A stretch of DNA of 13,881 nucleotides from Desulfovibrio sp. (lineage in GTDB: Bacteria > Desulfobacterota > Desulfovibrionia > Desulfovibrionales > Desulfovibrionaceae). Positions 1 to 8,357 of the stretch are shown in pieces. The stretch spans positions 1 to 13,881 of the forward strand of contig JAIWOE010000096.1 in assembly GCA_020217165.1 (NCBI GenBank), written 5' to 3'. The position numbers were made by a program, and so were the translations under genes. The notes under the pieces were generated by a model. The model saw nothing but the letters and a program-made list of their open reading frames with translations. It did no database searches and was not told the DNA's origin. How positions within the stretch are numbered: the stretch's first letter is position 1; every line of letters starts with the position of its first letter.

Positions 1-866
1 AGGCGCAGGGCGTCCATGTCCGTGAAGTTGGAGATGTGCGGCAGATCCACCAGCGCCACCGTCACCTTACCTTGCTTGAGCAGGGGGTTGAAGACGCAGA
101 AGGTGCCGCGTCCGCCCTCCTTGAAACTGACGGAATCCTCCTCCGGCAGCCCCAGTTCCTGCACATAGGGCACCACCCCCAGCACCTCCTTGCCGGTGCG
201 GGTTCGCATTTCCGGAAAAGCCGGGGCCAGCAGGGAGGCATCCCCCCGGAAGCGGTTGATGAGCAGGCCGGCAATCAGGGCCTGTTCGTGGGGCGGCAGC
301 AGGGCCAGGGTGCCCACAAAATGGGCGAACACGCCGCCGCGGTCTATGTCCCCCACCAGCAACACCGTGGCATGGGCATGGCGGGCCACGGCCATGTTGA
401 CAATGTCGTGGGACTTGAGATTGATTTCCGCAGGGCTGCCGGCGCCCTCGATGACCATCACATCGTGCTCCGCAGCCAGGTCGTCATAGGCGCGGGTCAC
501 GGTGTCAAAGGCCGTGGGCTTGAATTGGATGTAGTCTGCCACCTTCATGTGCCCCACGGGCTTGCCCATGAGGATGACCTGCGATCCCGACGAGGAAGAC
601 GGCTTGAGCAGTACGGGGTTCATGCGGGCGTCCGGCTCCAGGCGGCAGGCCATGGCCTGGGTGGCCTGGGCGCGCCCCAGTTCCTCCCCGCGCAGGGTGA
701 CATAGGAATTCAGGCTCATGTTCTGGGCCTTGAACGGGGCCACGGCGTAGCCGTCCTGCAACAGCATGCGGCAAAAGGCCGCGGCAAGGACGCTTTTGCC
801 GGCATTGGAGCTGCAACCCTGGAGCATGAGGGCCGGGACGCGGCGGGGGGAGGTGGCGTGTGGCAT
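1..866 (-). CDS. cobQ: Cobyric acid synthase, glutamine-dependent amidotransferase (C-terminus outside window)
   Basis: CobQ amidates the b, d, e and g side chains of adenosyl-cobyrinic acid a,c-diamide in cytoplasmic cobalamin synthesis. Only the N-terminal 288 residues lie here; the family is usually about 480-550 residues, so the triad-type glutaminase domain is off the left edge. What is seen is the dethiobiotin-synthetase-like ATPase domain: the P-loop variant GCSSNAGKS (residues 17-25), FKAQNMSLN just after it, [21 protein letters not shown] around residues 137-149 and [10 protein letters not shown] further on, all CobQ signatures. The chosen start gives MPHATSPRR before VPALMLQGC; an ATG at 827 is a shorter alternative that would leave almost no strand before the P-loop. 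The ribosome site is weak (AAGG). The gene is divergent from the histidine kinase gene. I see no cobalamin riboswitch upstream. Confidence 0.93.
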   Translation of the reverse strand, partial: MPHATSPRRVPALMLQGCSSNAGKSVLAAAFCRMLLQDGYAVAPFKAQNMSLNSYVTLRGEELGRAQATQAMACRLEPDARMNPVLLKPSSSSGSQVILMGKPVGHMKVADYIQFKPTAFDTVTRAYDDLAAEHDVMVIEGAGSPAEINLKSHDIVNMAVARHAHATVLLVGDIDRGGVFAHFVGTLALLPPHEQALIAGLLINRFRGDASLLAPAFPEMRTRTGKEVLGVVPYVQELGLPEEDSVSFKEGGRGTFCVFNPLLKQGKVTVALVDLPHISNFTDMDALR

Positions 867-918
867 GCGGCCTTGTACAGCGCTTTGGCCGGAGTTTCCA
901 GAGGGCAGGGCCAGGGCC

Positions 919-948
919 GTGGGGCGGTCGTGGGGCGGTCGTGGGGGG
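919..948. repeat. 11-bp direct tandem repeat between cobQ and kinase gene
   Basis: GTGGGGCGGTC occurs at 919-929 and again at 930-940, followed by a partial third copy GTGGGGGG. It lies in the 169-bp divergent intergenic region. It could be simple slippage, or paired sites for a regulator; nothing in the sequence decides between these. Confidence 0.5.
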
Positions 949-1035
949 CGTATGCGGGGAAGCCCCCCCTTGCATCCGGGTACGTCCTCATCTACTACCA
1001 CATGCAAAGGGGGAGAGCGCTGCGATGAGGGGTGC

Positions 1036-4000
1036 ATGACACGCAACAACCGCCGCCGGGATTCGCCGGAGCCCTCGGAATCTTCCGCCCATCCGCTTCG
1101 GCCGGCACGGCACGAACCTGCGCCACGGAGCGCCCGACTCCTGGGGCTGGTGGGCGCGCGGCTTGATGGACGGTGGCGCCCCCGGTGGTACCGTTCCTGG
1201 CGCATGCGGCTGTTGTGCTGCATGCTGGTGATGGGCCTGGCCCCCCTGGCGGCCTTCGTGGGCCTGGAGCACCTGCACACGCGGCAGGTGTTGCAGGAGG
1301 GAGCGGCCAACGCCCTGCAGGCCACCGCCACCCGCGTGGCCCTGCGCGGTGACACCCTGCTGCGCGGCAACCTGGAACGGGCAGCCATCCTCGCCAGGTT
1401 GCCCAGTCTGACGGACTTCCTGCACCACAAGGCCCCCGACACCGTGGCTGGCGAGGAATTGCGGAGCCTGCTGGACACCCTGGCCGGGGAAGAGGCACGT
1501 TTTCTGGCTGACCATGCCCTGCTGGATGCGTCCGGCGTGGTGGTGGCCGCTTCCGGAGCGCTGCGACGAGGCGAGGACCACGGCCAGGCGCCGTATGTGC
1601 AGCAGGTGCTGGCCACGGGGGCGCCCGTGTGTCTGCTGGACACGCAGTCCGGTCCACCCAATGCAGGTCCCGTCCACAGTCTGGTATTCGCGGCGCCGGT
1701 GTTCGCGGCACCGGTCCCGGCAGGGCCACACGCCAGCGAAATCCTGGGGATCCTGCGAGTATCCTACACGTTGGATGTGCTGCAGCAGTTGCTCCTGGCC
1801 GAGCCTCTGGCTCCAGCGCCGCAGCAAGTTTCATTCCTGGTGGACGAGCACAACCAGCTTCTTGCCTCGGGCCTGCATGGCTTCATCGAGGCGGCAGCCC
1901 TGCGGCTCCAGCCTGCCTGGCGACTGGAGGCCCTGGGGCCGGGCGGGGATTCCGCCTTGTTGTCCGGACTGCGCAGTGCACGCCAGCAACCTGCCGACAA
2001 GCTCTCCCCCCGCCTGCACCGCATGACGCTGCTTCGGGGGGATGTGCCCGAGGCGGCGGTGTTCGTCGTGGCCTCCTTGCAGCACGCGCCCTGGAGTGTG
2101 GTGACTGTTGCGCCGGAGGCAGGGGTCGGCGCCTCCCTGCGGCAGCAGCTGCACTGGCTTGCCGGCCTGACCCTGGCGGTGCTGGTGCTGGCGGCCCTGG
2201 TGGGAGCCGGGCTGGCCAGGGCCCTCACCGTGCCGGTGCGGCGGCTCACCGAAGCCGCCCGGCGGGTGGCGGGTGGCGATCTGGCCGCCGTGGCTCCGGT
2301 CACCGGCATGGACGAGGTGGGCGAGCTGGGCCAGGCCTTCAACGCCATGACCGAGCGTCTTGTGCGCCGGCTGGAAATCGAGCTGCTGGTGGCTGGAATC
2401 TCCCGGCGGTGCCTGGAAAGCGGCCTGGGCGATGGCAAGGCAGCGGTGGAGGCCGTGCTGGCCATGCTGGGGCAGTTCCTGTCTGTGGACCGGGTCTTCA
2501 CCATCATGCGCGCGGAAGGCGATGGCGCCACCGCCCGACTCAGGCTGGCCCACTGCTGGCGAGGAGAAGGCGTGCCGGCATCGCGGGATGCTGACGAAGG
2601 CGATGCAACATTGCCGGACTCGTGCGGCTGGCTGCTCTCCCGGCTGCGGGGCGTGGAAAGCCTGCGCGTGGCCGATGTGCAGGCCCTGCCGCCGCCAGCG
2701 GCGACGTTGTGCGCCGCCCTGCAGGCCGAGGGCATCCGTTCCTTTGTGGCCGTGCCCATTGCGTCTTCCTCGGGCCTGCGTGGCGCCCTGGTGGCGGGTT
2801 CGGTGTGGGGCCGGCGGGCGTTTGTGGAGGAGGAAGCCTCCCTCCTGGCCGTGGCGGCGGAAATGCTGGGGGCCGTGCTGGAACGCAACCAGGCCCTGGG
2901 AGCCCTCAAGGCCAGCGAGGAGCGCTATGCCCTGGCCCAGAAGGCGGCCAACATCGGCTCCTGGGAGTGGGACATCCCCTCGGGCCGGCTGTTCTGGTCC
3001 GATGCCATCGCCCCCATGTTCGGCATGGAGCCGGGGGAATTCTCCGGCACCTACAAGTCCTTCCTGGAGCGCGTGCATCCCGATGATCGCAAGCTGGTGC
3101 TGGATGCCGTGGGGGCATCCTTCCGCCACGGGGTGGGCTACAATGTGGAACACCGCATCCTGCACGCCAACGGCAGCGAACGGTGGGTGGCCGAGGTGGG
3201 CGAGGTGAGCCGGGACGCCCGGGGGAGGCCCGAGCGCATGCGGGGCATCCTGCAGGACATCACCGAACGAAAATGGGCGGAAGAAGCCCTGGCCCGCCTC
3301 AATCGTCGCCTGGAACAACTGGTGGAGGCCCGCACCCGGGACCTCGGCCAGAAGGCCATGGAACTGGAGGCCGCCAACGTCCGCCTGTTGGAACTGGATC
3401 AGATGAAAACCAGCTTCCTGACGTCGGTCTCCCATGAATTGCGTACGCCCCTGACCTCCATTCTGGGCTTTGCCAAGCTCGTGGCCAAGGACTTCACCCG
3501 GCACTTCCAGGGTCTGGTGCCGGAAGGCACCCGTCTGGCCAAGCGGGGGCAGCGCATCCTGGACAATCTGGACATCATCGGCCAGGAAGGCGAACGGCTG
3601 ACGCGGCTCATCAATGATTTGCTGGACCTGGCCAAGATCGAATCCGGCAAGGTGGACTGGCGCGATGAACGCATCGCTCCGGAGTTGCTGGTGACGCGGG
3701 CCGTGCGAGCCGTGTCCGGCCAGCTGATCCATAAGCCGGAGGTGCAGCTGACGGTGGAGGTGGCGCCTGCCCTGCCGGCACTGATGGTGGACCCGGACCG
3801 CATGACCCAGGTGCTCATCAACCTGCTGCACAACGCCATTAAGTTCACCAGCCGCGGGCAGGTGCGCCTTGAGGCCCGCATGCCCCGCCCCGGGGTGCTC
3901 CAGCTGCGGGTGGAAGATACGGGCCAGGGCATCCATCTGGTGGATCTGGAACGTATTTTCGATAAATTCCATCAGGTGGCCGGGCGAGACACCCGGGTGG

Positions 4001-4149
4001 CAAAACCGGCCGGCACCGGCCTGGGCCTGGCCATCTGCCGGCAGATTGTGGAGCACTACAAGGGCGCCATCTGGGCGGAATCCGCCTGGGGGCAGGGGAG
4101 TGCCTTCATCGTGGAGCTGCCCGTGCAGGATTTGGACGTTGCGGCATAG
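1036..4149 (+). CDS. Membrane-bound sensor histidine kinase with HAMP, GAF and PAS domains
   Basis: This is a 1037-residue two-component sensor kinase. The order is: an Arg/Pro-rich cytoplasmic lead (1-55), TM1 (about 57-76), a periplasmic ligand-binding region of about 295 residues (Cache-like by position), TM2 (about 373-394), HAMP (about 395-450), a GAF-like domain (about 455-620), PAS with PAC (about 625-755, ending [15 protein letters not shown]), a coiled coil, HisKA with SHELRTPL (phospho-acceptor His800) and HATPase_c. In the ATPase the N box is NLLHNAIKF (Asn933), the G1 box is EDTGQGI (Asp961), the F box is IFDKFHQV and the G2 box is GTGLGL (993-998). There is no receiver domain and no response regulator in the window. 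I chose the ATG at 1036 because GAGGGG lies just upstream; longer in-frame starts would run into cobQ. The signal sensed cannot be read from the sequence. modB follows after 77 bp on the same strand without an obvious terminator. Confidence 0.92.
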   Translation: MTRNNRRRDSPEPSESSAHPLRPARHEPAPRSARLLGLVGARLDGRWRPRWYRSWRMRLLCCMLVMGLAPLAAFVGLEHLHTRQVLQEGAANALQATATRVALRGDTLLRGNLERAAILARLPSLTDFLHHKAPDTVAGEELRSLLDTLAGEEARFLADHALLDASGVVVAASGALRRGEDHGQAPYVQQVLATGAPVCLLDTQSGPPNAGPVHSLVFAAPVFAAPVPAGPHASEILGILRVSYTLDVLQQLLLAEPLAPAPQQVSFLVDEHNQLLASGLHGFIEAAALRLQPAWRLEALGPGGDSALLSGLRSARQQPADKLSPRLHRMTLLRGDVPEAAVFVVASLQHAPWSVVTVAPEAGVGASLRQQLHWLAGLTLAVLVLAALVGAGLARALTVPVRRLTEAARRVAGGDLAAVAPVTGMDEVGELGQAFNAMTERLVRRLEIELLVAGISRRCLESGLGDGKAAVEAVLAMLGQFLSVDRVFTIMRAEGDGATARLRLAHCWRGEGVPASRDADEGDATLPDSCGWLLSRLRGVESLRVADVQALPPPAATLCAALQAEGIRSFVAVPIASSSGLRGALVAGSVWGRRAFVEEEASLLAVAAEMLGAVLERNQALGALKASEERYALAQKAANIGSWEWDIPSGRLFWSDAIAPMFGMEPGEFSGTYKSFLERVHPDDRKLVLDAVGASFRHGVGYNVEHRILHANGSERWVAEVGEVSRDARGRPERMRGILQDITERKWAEEALARLNRRLEQLVEARTRDLGQKAMELEAANVRLLELDQMKTSFLTSVSHELRTPLTSILGFAKLVAKDFTRHFQGLVPEGTRLAKRGQRILDNLDIIGQEGERLTRLINDLLDLAKIESGKVDWRDERIAPELLVTRAVRAVSGQLIHKPEVQLTVEVAPALPALMVDPDRMTQVLINLLHNAIKFTSRGQVRLEARMPRPGVLQLRVEDTGQGIHLVDLERIFDKFHQVAGRDTRVAKPAGTGLGLAICRQIVEHYKGAIWAESAWGQGSAFIVELPVQDLDVAA

Positions 4150-4226
4150 CGCCTGTCCGCACACGGGTTTCCCGGAACGCGTGCCCGGCTTGCCCACTGC
4201 GGCGCAATGGGAGTAGAAACCAAGAC

Positions 4227-4892
4227 ATGCCGCAGGACATCCTCTCGCCGCTCTGGCTCACCCTCAAGGTTTCCTTCATTGCCACGTTGTTCGCGCTGGT
4301 GCTGGGCTCCCTGGCGGCCATGGCCGTCATGCGTCTGCGCTGGCGCTTCAAGGACGTGCTGGACGCAGTGCTCACGCTCCCCATGGTCTTGCCGCCCACG
4401 GTGCTGGGCTACTACCTGCTGGTGGTCTTTGGCAGGCACGGGGTGCTGGGCGGCATGCTGGAGGAGTACCTCGGGGTGCGGCTGGTCTTCACCTGGCAGG
4501 GGGCCGTGCTGGCCTCCCTGGTGGTGGCGTTTCCGTTGGTGTATCGCACGGCGCGGGCTGCCCTGGAGGGCGTGCCGGCCAGTTGCGAGCAGGCAGCGCG
4601 CACCCTGGGTGCAGGGGAGTGGGAGGTGTTTCTGTTCGTCTCCCTGCCGTTGGCCTGGCGGGGCATCCTGGCAGGATCCATGCTGGCGCTGGCCAGGGCC
4701 ATGGGGGAGTTCGGCGCCACCCTCATGATTGCCGGCAACCTGCCCGGCAAGACCCAGACCTTGTCCCTGGCGGTCTACAGCGCCGTGCAGGCGGGGGACG
4801 ATGCGCGGGCAAATCTGCTGGTGGGCATCGTGTCCTTCGTGTGCATTGTGCTGTTGGTCGCCACCTCCCGTCTGCTCAAACCACGCTATTGA
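4227..4892 (+). CDS. modB: Molybdate ABC transporter, permease subunit
   Basis: ModB forms the inner-membrane channel for molybdate (and usually tungstate) uptake with ModA and ModC. The 221-residue product has the usual length and about five hydrophobic segments, beginning with the helix near residues 10-30. LPMVLPPTVLGYYLL near residues 50-65 is characteristic of ModB/CysT-type permeases. The cytoplasmic EAA loop, which docks the ATPase, is seen as EQAARTLGAG (121-130), and MGEFGATLMIAGN follows as in other ModB proteins. The ATG at 4227 has only a distant GGGAG upstream. Placing modB first is unusual, since the order modA-modB-modC is more common. modA starts 12 bp after the stop, so the genes are clearly an operon. 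No ModE-like palindrome was recognised upstream. Confidence 0.95.
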   Translation: MPQDILSPLWLTLKVSFIATLFALVLGSLAAMAVMRLRWRFKDVLDAVLTLPMVLPPTVLGYYLLVVFGRHGVLGGMLEEYLGVRLVFTWQGAVLASLVVAFPLVYRTARAALEGVPASCEQAARTLGAGEWEVFLFVSLPLAWRGILAGSMLALARAMGEFGATLMIAGNLPGKTQTLSLAVYSAVQAGDDARANLLVGIVSFVCIVLLVATSRLLKPRY

Positions 4893-4904
4893 GGGGTGCC
4901 CGTC

Positions 4905-5651
4905 ATGAAAAACACACTGTTTTCTTTGATGATGGTGGTTGCCATGACCATGCCTGCCGCGGCAAGGGAGCTGACGATATCGGCGGCGGCCAGCCTGACG
5001 GATGCCTTCACCGTCCTTGGGAAGAATTTCGAAAAAGCGCATCCTGGAGTAAAGGTTGTTTGTAACTTCGCGGCGTCCGGCCCCTTGGCCAGGCAGATTG
5101 AACAGGGCGCGCCCGTGGACGTGTTTGCCCCTGCCAACCAGAAATGGATGGATGCGATGGTGGAAAAAGGCCACATTGACACCGCCACCCGCGCCGATTT
5201 CGTCAAGAACGACCTGGTCCTGGCCGTGCCCATGGCCAACAAGGCCAAGGTGGCAACGGTGCAAGACCTGGCCGGCGATTCCGTGCACATGGTGGCCATG
5301 GGGACGCCGGAAAGCGTGCCCGCCGGGCAGTACGCCAAAATGTACCTGGAAAAGCACAACCTCTTCAGCGTGTTGGAAACAAAGTTCGTCTTTGCCGAGT
5401 CCGTACTGCAAGTGCTGGACTACCTGCGTCGCGGCGAGGCCGATGCGGGCTTTGTGTACCGCACCGATGCCTATAAGGACAAAGAGACGGTGGCCATCCT
5501 CCAGACCCTGCCCCTGGATGCGCCCGTCACCTATCCCATTGCCGTGACCAGGGGCGCTGCCGATGCGGCCCTGGCCAGGGCGTTTGTGGAGTACGTCCGT
5601 TCCCCTGAAGCGATGGCCGTGCTGGAAGGGTTCGGGTTCCAAAAGCCGTAG
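4905..5651 (+). CDS. modA: Molybdate ABC transporter, periplasmic binding protein
   Basis: ModA captures molybdate in the periplasm and delivers it to ModBC. The 248-residue product begins with a Sec signal peptide (MKNTLFSLMMVVAMTMPAAA, cut likely after AAA). Oxyanion-site segments of the family follow: ISAAASLTDAF, the NFAASGPLARQIEQGAP stretch, GTPESVPAGQYAK and FVYRTDA. The usual A-D after the P-x-D-x-F strand is A-N here (FAPANQKWM). The ATG at 4905 is preferred over the in-frame GTG at 4896, because GAGGGG sits 8 bases upstream of the ATG and the GTG lies within that ribosome site. It follows modB by 12 bp. Whether molybdate or tungstate is the favoured ligand cannot be told from the sequence. 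Confidence 0.95.
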   Translation: MKNTLFSLMMVVAMTMPAAARELTISAAASLTDAFTVLGKNFEKAHPGVKVVCNFAASGPLARQIEQGAPVDVFAPANQKWMDAMVEKGHIDTATRADFVKNDLVLAVPMANKAKVATVQDLAGDSVHMVAMGTPESVPAGQYAKMYLEKHNLFSVLETKFVFAESVLQVLDYLRRGEADAGFVYRTDAYKDKETVAILQTLPLDAPVTYPIAVTRGAADAALARAFVEYVRSPEAMAVLEGFGFQKP

Positions 5652-5665
5652 CGAGAGGAGGCTCT

Positions 5666-5699
5666 GGGAAGCCCCTTTCCCCCCGGGCCGGGGGTTCCC
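5666..5699 (+). promoter_or_regulatory. GC-rich hairpin between modA and modC
   Basis: CCCCC (5680-5684) can pair with GGGGG (5690-5694) across the 5-base loop GGGCC, and GGGAA (5666-5670) pairs with TTCCC (5695-5699). In an alternative fold, GGGAAGCCCC (5666-5675) pairs with GGGGGTTCCC (5690-5699) with one mismatch. No T-run follows, so it is not a classic terminator. The modC ribosome site GAGGAG begins at 5701, directly after the 3' arm. It may protect the modBA message from decay or tune modC translation; that role is inference. Confidence 0.55.
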
Positions 5700-5711
5700 C
5701 GAGGAGAAATC

Positions 5712-6473
5712 ATGCGTATTCACGTGGATATCGCCATGGCCCTGGAGAGCAAGGGCCGGCGCTTCGAGCTGGCCTCGCGCTTCTCGTTCATGGAAGAGCG
5801 GCTGGCCCTCTTCGGTCCGTCAGGATCAGGTAAGTCATTGACATTGCATGCTATAGCCGGATTGCTCACGCCGGATTGCGGCATCATTCGCCTGAATGGA
5901 GAGACGCTGTTCGACGCGCAGGCCGGCATCAACCTGCCGGCGCGCAGCCGGCGCGTGGGCTTCATGTTCCAGGATTACGGGCTGTTCCCGCACCTGTCCC
6001 TGCGGCGAAACGTCACCTTCGGGCTCACGCGCTGGGGGCGCTCCCCTTCGCCGCAACAAGGGCAGGCAGTGGACGAGATGTTGGAACTCTTTGGCCTGGC
6101 AGAGGTGCAGCACAACCTGCCGGGGCAGCTTTCCGGCGGGCAGAAGCAGCGGGCAGCCCTGGCGCGCATCCTGGTGCTGCGGCCACGCATCCTGCTGCTG
6201 GACGAGCCTTTTTCCGCCCTGGATGCGCCGCTCAAGGCCGTGATGCGGGCCGAGCTCAAGCGCGTGCTGGAGCGGTTTAACATCCCGTTGATTCTGGTGA
6301 CCCACGACCCCGCCGAGGTGGCCGATTTTGCCCAGGCCGTGGTGTTGTACCGCGCCGGCGCCGTGGTGGGCGCCTGGACCAGGGAGGCCATGGCCCAGGC
6401 GGGCATTTCCCTTGAAGAGTGCCTGGCTGCGGCCTTTCAGGAGGAGCAGGGCCTGGCGGCGCGTTCTGCGTAG
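5712..6473 (+). CDS. modC: Molybdate ABC transporter, ATP-binding subunit (short form)
   Basis: ModC is the cytoplasmic ATPase that powers ModBA. The 253-residue product shows Walker A GPSGSGKS (35-42), a Q-loop in MFQDYGLFPHL, the ABC signature LSGGQKQR (140-147), Walker B LLLDEPF with Asp164, the D-loop SALD and the switch His198 in VTHDPAEV. The Walker A and PHLSLRRNV region resembles ModC of molybdate systems. It is about 100 residues shorter than ModC of Escherichia coli and lacks the C-terminal TOBE/mop domain, so the protein ends soon after the nucleotide-binding domain. The ATG is supported by GAGGAG about 5 bases upstream. The gene lies 60 bp after modA, separated by a hairpin, and converges on cobO with 12 bp between the stops. 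Confidence 0.93.
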   Translation: MRIHVDIAMALESKGRRFELASRFSFMEERLALFGPSGSGKSLTLHAIAGLLTPDCGIIRLNGETLFDAQAGINLPARSRRVGFMFQDYGLFPHLSLRRNVTFGLTRWGRSPSPQQGQAVDEMLELFGLAEVQHNLPGQLSGGQKQRAALARILVLRPRILLLDEPFSALDAPLKAVMRAELKRVLERFNIPLILVTHDPAEVADFAQAVVLYRAGAVVGAWTREAMAQAGISLEECLAAAFQEEQGLAARSA

Positions 6474-6485
6474 GGCGCGGCTGCG

Positions 6486-7025
6486 TCAGAAATCCAGGCC
6501 CTCCACCGCCGGTATCCCCTGTGTGTACGGATGCTTGCGGCAGATGACCTCGCTGACCAGGTCGGCCCGCTCCTCCAGCCAGGGCGGACAGTTGCGGCCC
6601 GTGAGCACCACATGCACGCCGCGTTCGGCGGCGTGATCCAGCAGGGATTCCAGTTCCTGACGGGTCACCAGATCGGCAGCCAGGGCGTATAGCGCCTCAT
6701 CCACCACCAGCAGAAAGCAGGCATGGTGTGCAAGCCGCTCCATGGCCCAGGCCAGCACGTCCAAGGCTGCCTGCCGGTGGCGTGGCCGCGCCGATTCATC
6801 CCGAAAGAACCCAAGCCCGCCAGCCAGGAAGTCCTCGCCAAGCAGTTCGGCCAGCAGACGCTGCTCGCCAGCGGCGTCGGGCCGCTTCATGCATTGGCAG
6901 AACACCACCCGCAGGTCGTGCCCGCGGGCGCGGACCACCTGGCCCAGGGCGGCGCTGGTCTTGCCTTTGCCGTCGCCGGTGTAGACGAACACCAGGGCGG
7001 AGGGCCGGGAAGCCTGCTGGCTCAT
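6486..7025 (-). CDS. cobO: Cob(I)yrinic acid a,c-diamide adenosyltransferase (CobA/CobO/BtuR type)
   Basis: This enzyme transfers the 5'-deoxyadenosyl group of ATP to the reduced cobalt of corrinoids and is needed for coenzyme B12 formation. The 179-residue product has the atypical P-loop GDGKGKTS (17-24) following VFVYT, with AALGQVVRARGH directly after. The FCQCMK segment, VVDEALYAL and the C-terminal VVLTGRNCPPWLEERADLVSEV are diagnostic of this family. The start at 7025 overlaps the stop of the Nif11-domain gene as ATGA, implying translational coupling; no independent ribosome site precedes it. An in-frame ATG at 7058 would add 11 residues and deepen the overlap. A role in corrinoid salvage or in de novo synthesis with cobQ, encoded elsewhere in this window, is equally possible. 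Confidence 0.95.
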   Translation of the reverse strand: MSQQASRPSALVFVYTGDGKGKTSAALGQVVRARGHDLRVVFCQCMKRPDAAGEQRLLAELLGEDFLAGGLGFFRDESARPRHRQAALDVLAWAMERLAHHACFLLVVDEALYALAADLVTRQELESLLDHAAERGVHVVLTGRNCPPWLEERADLVSEVICRKHPYTQGIPAVEGLDF

Positions 7026-7228
7026 TGGGGAGTGGCGTTTTCCAGGGACTCCACGCATTCCTGCTGCGCCTGCAGGAACTCGGAGAAGCTGAACTCGTAG
7101 CCCTGCTCTCTGACAAAGGCCCAGGCGGCATCCTGATTGTCGCCGTCGTGCAAGGCTTGCACCTGTTTCTTGAAGGCGGGATCCTCCCGCATACGCTTCA
7201 TGTATGCCAAGGCGTCATCAATGGACAT
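7022..7228 (-). CDS. Small Nif11-domain protein, coupled to cobO
   Basis: The 68-residue product matches the Nif11 domain: MSIDDALAYMKRMREDPAFK, an acidic spacer, then AAWAFVREQGYEFSFSEF. The family includes small proteins of nitrogen-fixation and cyanobacterial genomes whose function is unknown, and leader parts of some ribosomal natural-product precursors. This protein has no Gly-Gly cleavage site and only a short tail (LQAQQECVESLENATPQ) after the domain, so a precursor role is not supported. The start at 7228 follows a strong GGAGGGG ribosome site; upstream extensions lack one. Its TGA overlaps the cobO ATG by 4 bases, so both are made from one message. Involvement in corrinoid adenosylation is suggested only by this coupling. 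Confidence 0.82.
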   Translation of the reverse strand: MSIDDALAYMKRMREDPAFKKQVQALHDGDNQDAAWAFVREQGYEFSFSEFLQAQQECVESLENATPQ

Positions 7229-7272
7229 GGCCCCTCCAAACGCAGAAAAGGTGATGTGTTTGGTCGCCCGAC

Positions 7273-7300
7273 ATTGTACACCATATTTCGGTTCAGGCAA
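7273..7300 (-). promoter_or_regulatory. Sigma70-type promoter for the Nif11-cobO pair
   Basis: On the minus strand TTGCCT (7300-7295) and TACAAT (7278-7273) are separated by 16 bases, matching 4 of 6 and 5 of 6 consensus positions. Transcription would start near 7266, about 38 bases before the Nif11 start codon. It lies in the 86-bp gap after the amrS stop, so the pair can be expressed apart from the upstream genes. Confidence 0.5.
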
Positions 7301-7314
7301 TGCCATTTGATTGT

Positions 7315-8340
7315 TCAGGATTTCCCAAGCCAGCGTCCAGCCGGGCGTGCGCCGCAATCCGGGCAGGTGTCCTGCTCTTTAACCACCTGAAAACCTTTGC
7401 GTTCGATGAGTAGTGTGCCGCACTGGGGGCAATAGGTGTTATTGCCATTGTGTCCAGGAACATTTCCCACATACACATGCTGCAGCCCTGCCTCGCGGCC
7501 GATGCTCCAGGCGCGCTCAAGGGTCTCCAGGGGGGTGGGGCCGCGGTCCGTCATGCGCCATGTGGGGTGAAATCTCGAAAGATGCCAGGGCGTTTGCGGT
7601 CCGAGCTCGTCCCGGATGAAGGCGGCCATGGCCTGGAGTTCCTCGGGGCCGTCGTTGGCGTGGGGGATGAGCAGGGTGGTGACCTCCAGCCACCAGCCCT
7701 GGCGTCGCATGGTCTTGAGGTTTTCCAGCACCGGCGCCAGCCGGGCGTCGCAAATATCATGATAAAAGGCCTCGGTGAAGGCCTTGAGGTCGATATTGGC
7801 GGCGTCGATGCACAGGGCCAGGGCCTCCAGGCATTCCGGGCTCATGAAGCCGTTGGAAACGATGATGTTCAGGAGGCCTTCCTGCCGGGCCAGGCGGGCC
7901 GTCTCCTCCATGAGTTCAAAAAAGATGGTGGGTTCGGAGTAAGTATAGCTGATGGAGCGCGCACCGTTGGCCAGGGCGGCGTCCACCAGCTGCCGTGGAG
8001 TGACCGGCTGCCCCAGGATCTCGCCACCTTCCCGCGGGGGCTGGGACAGGCTGAAGTTCTGGCAAAAGCTGCAGGCCAGGTTGCAGCCCATGGTGCCCAG
8101 GGAAAAGGTCATGTGCCCGGGATGAAAGTGGAACAGGGGTTTTTTTTCCACGGGATCCAGGTGGATGGCCGCCACCCGCTCGTACACCAGGGTGTGCAGG
8201 GCATCGTCCCGGGCCAGGCGCACGCCGCAACGGCCGCCCTCGTCGTTACGTAGCACGCAGTAATGGTTGCATAACCTGCATTGCACGCGATGGTCGGACA
8301 GGGCCTTCCACAGCTTGGCCGGGTGTGTGTCGGAGCGCAT
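7315..8340 (-). CDS. amrS: AmmeMemoRadiSam-system radical SAM enzyme (AmrS)
   Basis: The 341-residue product belongs to the radical SAM group annotated AmrS, related to pyruvate formate-lyase activases; its reaction is not established. The 4Fe-4S motif CNLACSFCQ uses Cys86, Cys90 and Cys93. Before it lies a second cysteine set (Cys21, Cys24, Cys28 and Cys38), and after the core a zinc-ribbon tail has CPQC and CPDC (Cys304, 307, 326, 329), ending GRWLGKS. SYTYSEPTIFFE, the SRFHPTWRM segment and YVGNVPGH are further family signatures. I chose the ATG at 8340 because GGGAGG lies 6 bases upstream; an ATG at 8361 precedes that ribosome site. The usual partners (Memo-like and AMMECR1-like proteins) are not in the window. 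It follows a small exported protein gene by 39 bp. Confidence 0.93.
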   Translation of the reverse strand: MRSDTHPAKLWKALSDHRVQCRLCNHYCVLRNDEGGRCGVRLARDDALHTLVYERVAAIHLDPVEKKPLFHFHPGHMTFSLGTMGCNLACSFCQNFSLSQPPREGGEILGQPVTPRQLVDAALANGARSISYTYSEPTIFFELMEETARLARQEGLLNIIVSNGFMSPECLEALALCIDAANIDLKAFTEAFYHDICDARLAPVLENLKTMRRQGWWLEVTTLLIPHANDGPEELQAMAAFIRDELGPQTPWHLSRFHPTWRMTDRGPTPLETLERAWSIGREAGLQHVYVGNVPGHNGNNTYCPQCGTLLIERKGFQVVKEQDTCPDCGARPAGRWLGKS

Positions 8341-8357
8341 GGTCGCCTCCCTGGGGG

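Noticed and set aside
36..1028. Long plus-strand open frame opposite cobQ
   Set aside because: It is the antisense shadow of the GC-rich cobQ gene; its product is Gly/His/Gln-rich with no recognisable domain, whereas the minus strand gives clear CobQ motifs.
766..1035. N-terminal extension of the kinase to the first in-frame ATG
   Set aside because: This stretch overlaps the N-terminus of cobQ and the intergenic repeat, lacks protein-like conservation signals, and the ATG at 1036 has a good ribosome site.
4150..4226. ModE operator or molybdenum-cofactor riboswitch upstream of modB
   Set aside because: No TATA-containing ModE-like palindrome was found, and 77 bases is too short for the cofactor riboswitch; only scattered CGGG/CCCG pairs are present.
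6465..6495. Possible bidirectional terminator between modC and cobO (TTCTG and CAGAA arms)
   Set aside because: Only five pairs form with an 18-base loop and no T-run; too weak to call.
7022..7228. Nif11 protein as a ribosomal natural-product precursor modified by the nearby radical SAM enzyme
   Set aside because: There is no Gly-Gly leader cleavage site and no Cys/Ser/Thr-rich core after the domain, and AmrS is not a known peptide maturase. No exporter or protease gene is adjacent.
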